A stretch of 64,000 bases of DNA from Atrichornis clamosus (lineage: Eukaryota; Chordata; Aves; Passeriformes; Menuridae), in NCBI GenBank assembly GCA_013400975.1, contig WBMZ01006406.1:1-64000 (forward strand), written 5' to 3'. Made by a program: the position numbers and the translations under genes. The notes below the pieces were generated by a model that ran no database searches, had not been told where the DNA came from, and saw only the letters and a program-made list of their open reading frames with translations. Positions 51,885 to 61,000 of this stretch are shown piece by piece (position 1 is the first letter of the stretch; every line of letters starts with the position of its first letter).

Positions 51885-52765
51885 CATGAGTAAATAGCCC
51901 AAATACCTAAAAATTTAAATGTTTTTGAAAATCCAAGCAGGGGCACGCGCACATGAACAGATGCAGTTTTCCGCGCCTGCTTAATGTATTTCCTGGCAAA
52001 GTCCTTAACACAGCTTATATTTGCCTTAACAGATATTTGCACTATAATCAAATCGAGATGTGGGAACTGGGAGAGTAGAAAACAGCCCTGGGAGGGCCAT
52101 GAGCAGCCTTGTGCTGCAGAGAACTGAGGAGAAGGACACACACCCAGCCGTCCTGTGGTGCTGGGCAGCCATCCTCAAGTGCCCGAATTTCCAAATGCGT
52201 GGAAATGTCATCTCCAAGTAGCACTTTTATCTCCCCAGTGTCTCCCACCCCGCCCTGCAGATTCACTTCTCAGTTCTGCTCCCTCAGAGCTTGGACCCCT
52301 CATGCTTGTGCTTTCAGCCCTCAGCGGTTCCCAGCTCACAAATCCAAAAGGCCGGACACTGACCTCTCACTCCAAAACACTTCACTCAATTTTCAGCAGT
52401 TGCACATCTCTCCAAGGGCATCTACAGGCATCAGTACTCCTGCTTTTGTTTCTGCCTCTCTCAACAGGTATTCCAAGGATCTGACTTCACTTGGAAACGT
52501 GTACATGTCTATAAAAGTAGTCTCACTCGTCACATGCATACGGTGTCTCAAACTTACGTCTGATTGGGCAAAAAATTTTAAATCAACTCATTGCTAAATA
52601 TAATTGGTTTTGAAATGCAGAAATCTAAGCTTACTTACAAATATCATTTTATGCTCTTACAGCCTATTTCTGAAGTTCAGCACCTCAGATCAAACTATTA
52701 CTAACATTCCTGCAACTTAGATTTCAAGTTTTGACTCTGGGATGACAATTTGGCAGCGTTGCAAC

Positions 52766-52778
52766 TTTTTTTTTTTTT
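52766..52778 (+). repeat. Poly(T) run
   Basis: Thirteen T residues in otherwise unremarkable sequence. Confidence 0.8.
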
Positions 52779-55700
52779 CCTATCAAAGTTAATGCTAAAG
52801 ACCAAAGCTCATATTTTCATACTATACACAATGCAATTACAAGCTTCTTTCTATAAAAGATGTCTCAAATCTTGGCTTTTGCCCTATCATTTAACTTCCA
52901 GCCCCTACAGGGAGAATCAGGTGTTCAAATAACTGTGGCTACTTTAAACCAAAATTTCCAGACTACACAATGATAGAGTTGGATGCAGTTCCAACATCTG
53001 CGGAAATGACTGAGGAATAGAGACTTGAAATCTGGTATCCGAAACCTGATTAAACTCTTCTACAGTGTACAGAACTGCAGCTATTCCTACTAAAAACTGA
53101 CTTTGGCCCCGAGTGGGGAACCAGCGTTGGAGCGCTGGGCTGGCTCACCAAAGGATCACAGCCAATGCCTCTGGCCCTGGAGGATTTAAGGAATGCAGCT
53201 CATTGCAGTAACACACATGTCCCAGAGCATCCTAGCTTATAGGGAAGATACAGAACGCCAAGTTTCATCTCTCTGGCTATTAGTGGAATTCACATGGGTT
53301 ACTTATTTAACCAGTGATTATTTGTCCAGCCAGCAACCAAAATGTATTTCTATTGCAGCAGAAAAAACCATAAATTACTTAATTTCCTTTAGAGCCTACC
53401 TAAAGACAACGACATATACCCAGTAGGAATTGAACAGAGAAGTTTACTCAACACAAACCACACAGCCCTGCCTACATTGGTATTTACCAGTTACAGGAGG
53501 AGCTAGGATTTTAGAACAGTGGAAGAAGCGTGAATCTCAGCTTACCTCCTTCCCCTCATTAGCTTTTTTAATACCCTGAAAATGCAGCATATCTTCAGGG
53601 AAAGAGTATTTGTCCAGCTCCACAGGCACACTGGATTAAAAACTGTGCCTCAGCAGCAGCCACAAGTGTGCCAGAGGTGATTGCTGCCAGTCATATTTAG
53701 GTCAACCAACCTGAAACATTTTGCTAGCACCGGTGGCATTTAAAGCTATATATTTTATCATCAGTAAGTTAATACGATTTATATTTATACCATCTTCCTT
53801 GAAAGAAAAATAAACCTCTCAGTACAGAGCCTTTTCTAAAGCATCCTCCCTTATTTCAGCATTAAACCATTTGGCTGTTATTAATTCAGTCACACTAAGG
53901 CAGATGAGGAATTTACCAATAAAATCTATGAGCACAGTTATCTTGTTCCTCAGCTCTGATTTTTGGAATCTAAACAAAACAATAAAATCACTGGTTTCTT
54001 TTATTGTTACCAGCGTGTCATATTTTGCAATAACATTAAGCTGCTTGCAATCTCAGGGGATGGAGGTATTCAAACAAAATACGTTCTAAAATTCAATGTT
54101 ATCTAAAAGCGCTAATGCAATGTGTGTAATCAATTAAGACTTATTTTGTATATGCATTAGTTTTTGTTAATTCTGTGTTTACTAGGGATTAGCTAAATCC
54201 AATTTTCCAACTGATTTTAAAGTAAATACCTTTCTATAGTCCCAAGGAATGAATTGCTTTTTGCTGCAATAGCAAAATCCTGTGACTAAAACGTTTCTAA
54301 CAGAACTTTTCTAATTATTTCAATTCAAGTATCTTCCACTGTGGGAGGCAATTTGGCTGTGGTCTGAGAGTTATATCCCCACAAGTGTCCAAAGATATCC
54401 CTTTAATACACACTCAGAAAGGAACAAATGCTGTTTACACAAGGTGTCATTCCCACAGAGACCAGACTGGCAGGCAAGTCTGTGTTCCTATCATCCCATT
54501 CTTCCTCAGGGAACAATTTTTGCCATAAAAGTTTTATTCCCATTGAACAATTTTAACTTCCCTTAAAGAGAGAAACCTTTTCTCGCTGCAGGATAAACAG
54601 AATGTTAAAGATTCAGGACTGAAGTTTAACTCATTCCATGCAGTTTCCAAGATTACACTGCAGCCAGACAATTGATCTTGCTGGAGTCTATTCACCACAT
54701 CCTTCTGTCTCCCAAATTGCCTTTTCCCACAAGCCTAACTGGAGGGGAAGCAAACAAATGTGATTCAGGGTAGGACTGCATGAGGTGTGCACACCTAGAG
54801 ATGTGCATTCCTTACCCAATACAAGAAATAGACTCACATCCTTACGTACTACCATGAAGTAAAACAGTGAGGCTGGACAGAGAAATGCTCATTTCATTCC
54901 ATAAACACAGTTACAACTCTGAAAAGAGAAGCAGCAATAACCACACTGCTATATATTTAGTGAATCCAAAGAAATCTCTCAAGAATCTATCAACACAGAA
55001 TGTGGACCACAGCCTGAGTCAAAGACGTAAAAACACAAAGAACTGAGATCCAAGGTACAGTTGAGTTTCCCTCTTCCTCTCTAATTGACTGTCTGTTGTC
55101 AAATATTCTTCTCCTATCTGTGCTAAGGCCACCCTTCAGGTAAAGCTGACAGGTTCCCTGATTTGTCAGGGTACAAAACACTGTGAAACTGAAACATTAC
55201 AATTCCAACGGCACTGAAGCTGCTGTATGTGCTTTCTCTCTGTTGCAATAGTTTCAAAGCATTAATTAATGACAGCAACTGTTCTGAACTTTCCAATGAA
55301 ATCAGTATGGATCAATGATGTCAAACCATCAAGCTGTACAGAAAGTTGGTCTATGAGCAGTTCTGAAAAAAACCTTTCATATCTGTCACTCTTTCTGTGT
55401 TATCTTTTGGTAACATCTGTCATGTCTTTTTTGCAGTGAGATCATGAACTTGTAGGGCTGGGATTAACCCTTGGTGTATACTGTCCATTGACTCTGCTCC
55501 AGCTAATAATTTATATACCCAAGACCTAAACAGAACCTGGGGTATCATTTGAAAGTATGTTTGCAAGTGTTGAAGACTGCTAAAACCAGAACCATTTCAT
55601 CCCCTGAACACTCCCCATTCGGTGGTCCTAAACGTAGAGAGTCAGCTACTTTTGCCTAAAACAGCATTTCATTCTCTATTTCATGATCCTGATCATGATG

Positions 55701-56329
55701 AGCAGCCAAGCTTAATACTTAATACCTACCTGAACAGAGTATTAAGCCAGAGACTCCAAGATCAAGCATTATACTTGACCTTTTGCATTTTGTTCCAATC
55801 AATACCTCAAGAATTGATTTTCTCTTATTCACTATACCCAAATGGTTTCATTAAACTGAAAGATTACGTGACCTCCCAACAGGGAAAGGCCACCAGAACC
55901 TATTCTGCAGTCTGTGTTACATAAAAGCCCTAATCAGCAACCAGTGAGTATCTGAGAATACCAAACACATCCACCTCAATTATTATACAACAATCATACC
56001 AGCAGTGGTGTTCAGAAGAAATTATGAACAGAATATTCAACTAGCACATTTTTAGACTCGGTTAAACGTCTGGCAGCTGAACACAGCTGGATTTGGGCGG
56101 CAAGGAAGTGCGAGGTCAGACATTGCCAGTTCATTGTAGCAACCACGTCAGAACATTTCCCAATTCCAATGCATCCAAGGACTTCCATATCTCAACCAGC
56201 TACTCCCCATGCAGCGACAACTTCCCCCAATAACCTACAATAAATGAGGTAACCACATGATTGTGACTATTTGTCCCCGTCAGCCTGTAAATGCTCTACT
56301 CCCAAGAGGTGAGGAGGTTCAAGGGATAA

Positions 56330-56436
56330 ACCTCAGGTCCTTCCCACCAGGCAGCTTTCCAGCGACTCTGCCCCCAGCCTGTTGTGCCTGGGGCTGGTGT
56401 GTCCCAAGGGCCGGACCCGGCACTAATGCTCTTGTA
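56330..56436 (-). mobile_element. CR1 LINE internal fragment
   Basis: The plus strand contains CTCAGGTCCTTCCCACCAGG, GCAGCTTTCCAGCGACTC and CCGGACCCGGCACT. This is the antisense of the CR1 region just 3' of the segment seen at about 34150-34200. About 105 bp are recognisable, degraded, in minus orientation. ORFs at 56257-56511 and 56319-56552 come from this repeat. Confidence 0.75.
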
Positions 56437-57814
56437 CTGCCTGGATCCTGGCACTGGTCTAGGATTCCTTCCAGAAAACTATCAGAGATCGTGTGGGCAA
56501 ATGTAAAATAAAGAGAATTAGGAAGCGCCCTGAGCCTTTCAGAAGTGTGCAAGCAGCCTTCTGTGACGTCAGTACCTGAAAACAGGCTTAAGATGGCTTT
56601 CTGAGATCTGTCTCTGGTTTCTCATCTGAAACCTATTTCTTTTGTACAAACCCTTGTTTTCCTGTTCTAGCATCCAACAACTCTGCAAGTCAATTCAATA
56701 TCACAACCTTCTCCACAGCTCTCAACCCTTCCTGGAGGTGCCTATTCCAGAGTAATTACAATTGTAATCCCTGCAAGAACTTTCCCCTCCTATCACAAAT
56801 CCTGACAGAGTCCCCTTCTAACCTTCTGCCCTAAACTTCCTCAGTTTCTCATTTACAAGAATTAGGCTTTTTCATTAAAGCTGATTACAATTAAAGCAAT
56901 CATGACCTCTTGGTGCTAAAGAAGTGGATTATGTAATTACATTTCTGTTTTTACTATCAGAGGTCCTGCTTTTGCTTGCTTCCAAAAATATCCTCTAGAT
57001 CCAGTAGTATCCTTTCTTTTTCCTTTCTCCTATTCTTTTGCCTTCGCAGTCTCTGGATTTCTGTTATTCTACCCTAATTCCACAATGCCTACAATCCAGC
57101 ACTCCATTTATGCCAGCCACCCTCCTTTGATCCCTTTCAGTACAGCTGCTCTTTACCTGTTCTATGTCTGTTCTTTACCCCAACCAAGCAAATTAGGGCT
57201 CTTAAGGTGAGGTTGTTTGGGTGCAGGCATGGAGGAGGAGGAGAATGAAACAGCAGCTTTACAAAAACTCTACCCAAGGGAAAAAAGAAATAAACACTGA
57301 GAAGAGGAGAGGAGCATTGCATGGCAAATGTCCTGGGAATTCATCCAAGCTCAAGAGGAAATACACTCCTATGCATGTTGTCTACAAAAAAAAAAAAAAA
57401 AAAAAAGAGAGAGAAAGAAAGAAGCAACATTTTTAAAATGTGTATTTCTTTCAATAAAATTAATTGTAGAAAATACGAGTTAGGATTAGCCTAGTGAAAA
57501 AAAGTGAACTTTTTCAAGCAGCCCTCAGAATACCAAGCATAGAAAAATAATTTTTTTAAATTTTAATTTTAAAAGTGCATATAGCAAGTGTTTAATCTCA
57601 ATGAATCATCAAGTCAAAGCAGGGTAAAAACTCAACAAACAAATGCATTGCATGGCAACACTGAAGTGGTGGGAGTTTTATCTGGCAAAGAAAAAGTAAG
57701 AGAAGGAATGTCAACCATTCTGTGCCTTAAAGCTGGGTTGTTTGGGGTTTTTTAAATTCACTCAAAACAAGTTTGTCTGATGATAAAGCTCTGGTAGGTC
57801 CTAGGTGTGAAAGC
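56437..57814. other. CTNNA3: Non-coding stretch between two CR1 fragments
   Basis: No gene is seen. It holds a strong plus-strand 3' splice-acceptor-like pyrimidine tract at about 57010-57048 ending GCCTTCGCAG, a long poly(A) tract with a purine tail at 57386-57423, and AT-rich low-complexity sequence at 57546-57573. Confidence 0.6.
57386..57423 (+). repeat. Poly(A) tract followed by GA/GAAA-rich purine run
   Basis: Twenty-one uninterrupted A residues (57386-57406) are followed by GAGAGAGAAAGAAAGAAG. It is the longest homopolymer in the window. It could be a simple repeat or the tail of a retroposed sequence. No recognisable element precedes it. Confidence 0.85.
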
Positions 57815-58075
57815 AAGGGGTTGTTGTAACCCACGGGCAGGACCCTGCCCTTGGCCTGGTTGAACCCCACACCTGACAGGCCTGTAGTTCCCTGGACCCT
57901 CCTTCCAGCCCCTCCCGTAGCTGCGTATCCCACTGGCCAAGCCCCCCTCAGCCGGGACCTCCCAGCTAGCCAGGGCTGCTGCTAAATGATGGAGAGTGGC
58001 TCGGTGAGCCTCTGCCAGCTCCCGCAGTACCCAGCTCCTGCAGGAGTGGATCCCAGCTGTCCCCACGCACTTGTG
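57815..58075 (-). mobile_element. CR1 LINE composite fragment with internal deletion
   Basis: Two CR1 pieces lie in the correct order. The stretch 57818-57870 (GGTTGTTGTAACCCACGGGC..., CTTGGCCTGGTTGAACC) matches the same part as 34150-34205. The stretch 57873-58075 (CAGGCCTGTAGTTCCCTGGA, TGATGGAGAGTGGCTC, CTCTGCCAGCTCCCGCAGTA) matches a region several hundred bases further 5' in the RT. The intervening RT sequence is missing. Orientation is minus. ORFs here are repeat-derived. Confidence 0.85.
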
Positions 58076-61000
58076 TCAGAAGCATCCACTGTTGTCTCAG
58101 CTATCACTAAATGGGAATGACAGGGACCTTGATTAAAGGATTATTGTATTTCCCTTGTAATCTTTTTCCAGAGCAATAACATTTTGCAACAATCTTCCAA
58201 AAATCAAAATACATCCTTTGTCCGATATAGTAAAACTCCTGTATATAAATATCATATGGATTTTCAATTACTTCTCTGTGCATTAGAAAGCGATTCAAGT
58301 TAGATTTATGTATTGATTAATGGGAGTAGCAGGGACAAAGAAAACACCTCAAATCACAGAATGCCACTGTCATCAGGCTGTGCTGAACCTGAAGGCTGGT
58401 ACCTTCCAAACTGGTACCAGCACACAGGAACTGCTCACACTGCAGTGTAATGTGGATGAATATGCATAACTTACACTGACCTTTAACTGCAGATTCAAGA
58501 AGGGGCTGAGAACAGTGAAATATCACATCCTATATTCTCGTACTGCTTTGCAGAAATGAATCTTTCAAACAAGACTTTTTACCAGTGAATGGGGGACTTT
58601 TCACAAGGTGGGGATAATCTGATAAGAGGAAATAGCCTCTTTCCCCATGCAATACTAATCCAGACTAACTGGACACAAAAGCTCCCCTTTAGAATGTCAA
58701 ATAAATGATCTGCTTCAGTTCAAAGTTAATTAAGATGCAAATTGAAGACACAATGTTAGAGCACATCTCCCTAACCCTACATGAAGACATTCAACAGCAT
58801 GAGGGACAGCTACCTACAACAGAAGAACACTTTCCATGCTTACACTAAATAAAATACACCCCTTGTGGTACCAGAGCCAAGGAAATTTTGACTGTATGGT
58901 GTTTTCCTGGCTTCTGACTTCAGCAGGCAGACTCCATTTAAGAGACAGTCAGACTGCTTTTTCATCACATGAAATAATTCCCTTTTGTGGGGAAGTAAAG
59001 AGAATGAGAAGCCAGTACAGCTGCCTGATGAATGTCAAAACCTATTCCATTAAATAAAGGTAATGGTAATACTCAGGAGAGACAGCAGCACTTTATAGTG
59101 AGTTTCCATTTATTCATTTTATTTCAAAGCCAGTAACAACTCCTATAGTTTCAGACTCCAAGAAAACAGAGTATTTGCATTTCAGATTTTATCAATCTTC
59201 TAAAGACACTACCTGTAGCACACACAAGCACGTCTAATGCATACTCCCAAGTTCTTTAGGAGTTATTATCCTCAAATTCAAAATGCATGAATGGAATCAG
59301 TATAAAATATGACAGCCAAATCACCCTGAATATCAAGAGTTAAACTACCCAAACAGCAACTACATGAAAGATTTACCTCTGACCCCTGTTCTAATCACGT
59401 GAAGTACAAATTAGAGACAAATAGAGACACTAATTAATTCCATGGGGAAGATAAATCAGCAAAACATACTCCCAGGAACTGTTACGTTAAACCATGAAAC
59501 TTGATCAATAAGTTGCTGCTAATGACCTCTGACAGACATATCAATAGGTGCTGAAGAACACTGCTGCTCTGCCATACACATTCCTCTCTGACCCACTGCT
59601 GTTCCTGGTCATCAGCACTCCTGGGAAGTGCTGAAATAATGCATCACTCCATATAACGATGTGCAAAACTCTCCGAAATTTTTAAATGCTTTTTTGATTG
59701 AGAACATGAGAAACTCTCTAATGAATTCATAAATGCTTTCATATGTGGTTTCTGCCTTTCCTGAATGATAACAATGGAAAGAATGGGGACTGAAACAAAG
59801 CAGATTCCTTTGCTGCTGCTGCTGGCTGCTTTTGCACCAGGCCGTGGCAAGGGAAATAAGGCAGCGCCGACACACACGACACTCGGAGCCAGCCTCGGAG
59901 GAGGCAGCAGCGCCCAGTGCCAAGCAAATTGTGCAGAAAGCAAAAGACAAACAGTAGCAAAGGGTGGCAGAGGCAGCAAACTTGTAAACCACTAAAAGCA
60001 TTTGCTCTTTTTGAAATACGTTCTAGGCACAGTGGGACGTAAAGCATTTCATACATTTTTGCTGCAAGCGGCCTAAAGTAAAAAATACCACGGAAGTGGC
60101 AACCTAAGCAAAGAATACAAATGTACTAGAGAAACACTTGAAAATAAAAAAATTAAAAAATAAAATAGTTGTCAAGTACTTCCAGTAGCTGAGAAAAGGA
60201 ACAGCGACAGAAGAAAGGTCACTGGCGTAGCTACTGAATTAAATGGTGAACATTGAAGAGGCTAATTTTGACAGACTTAAAAAGATCCGGAGTTCTCCCT
60301 TAATCTTTGCATGCAACATGTTGTATTAGTTCATTATATAATCTGAGATTTAATATTCAAAAAGAGAGGGAGAAATAGACCAGTGGAGAACTTTCTTCAA
60401 TTGTGAAATTCTGCAACTGAACCACACTCATTATGTGATAATTAATACTGTCAGCAGTTAAATCATTAGACTGAAAAAAAAAACCCCTACCAAGAGTAGA
60501 AAATCTCCCTTTCTCAGCGTCCCTGATGTAACACAACCTTTTTAAAGTAGAAGACCCCAGTTTGAAGTTTACCAGTATGGCGATTCCCACCACATCAGTC
60601 ATGGGTAATGACAGGCGTCACTACAGTTCTCACTCAACCTACAAAAACCATCACAAGCAGATTTGGACTTTTTGCAGAGACATCAATAAACCCAGTAGTA
60701 ACTGTTGTTGAAAAACTTTTCTAAAGCTGGCTTTGGGTAAAACTTCATTTTATCAAAATTAAAAAGTCTGAAGTTCAACTATTACAGAGCCTGGCATATT
60801 CACTCACTGTTTCTCTCACATTTCTGCATTTATGAAAGGGTGAAATATTAAATCCTGGTCTTTACACAAACATATGAATTACTGACTTCTTTAAAATGTT
60901 AATCTTTTGATCAGCAAGGATCTGATAGAGAATTCCAAATACCATGGTATTTATACAAGGAGCAAATATATTCAAGGACATTTCTAGTTTTCTTTTTGGA

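Larger units (their letters stand above)
34691..56329 (-). other. CTNNA3: CTNNA3 intron upstream of the 81-bp exon, middle part
   Basis: No exon is recognised. The stretch contains a perfect hairpin at 36060-36082, an AAT/AAC tract at 36481-36507, poly(A) plus an (AT)n tract at 38210-38248, an A-rich tract at about 40759-40795, a GC/CpG-rich islet at about 44760-44930, a G9 run at 47229-47237, a pyrimidine tract at 49910-49945, an inverted repeat at 51162-51188, T runs at 51871-51884 and 52766-52778, and a GC-richer patch at about 52050-52360. The rest is unremarkable. Confidence 0.65.

Noticed and set aside
52969..53000. Sequence AATGATAGAGTTGG...CAGTTCCAAC resembling a deleted CR1 tail
   Set aside because: Only two short words match and the rest of the CR1 3' UTR is absent, so the evidence is too weak.
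58354..58366. AATCACAGAATG, similar to the antisense start of a CR1 tail
   Set aside because: The following sequence does not continue as CR1.
59765..59995. Plus-strand ORF with a leucine-rich start resembling a signal peptide
   Set aside because: The leucines come from the TGC repeat, and there is no further domain or supporting context.
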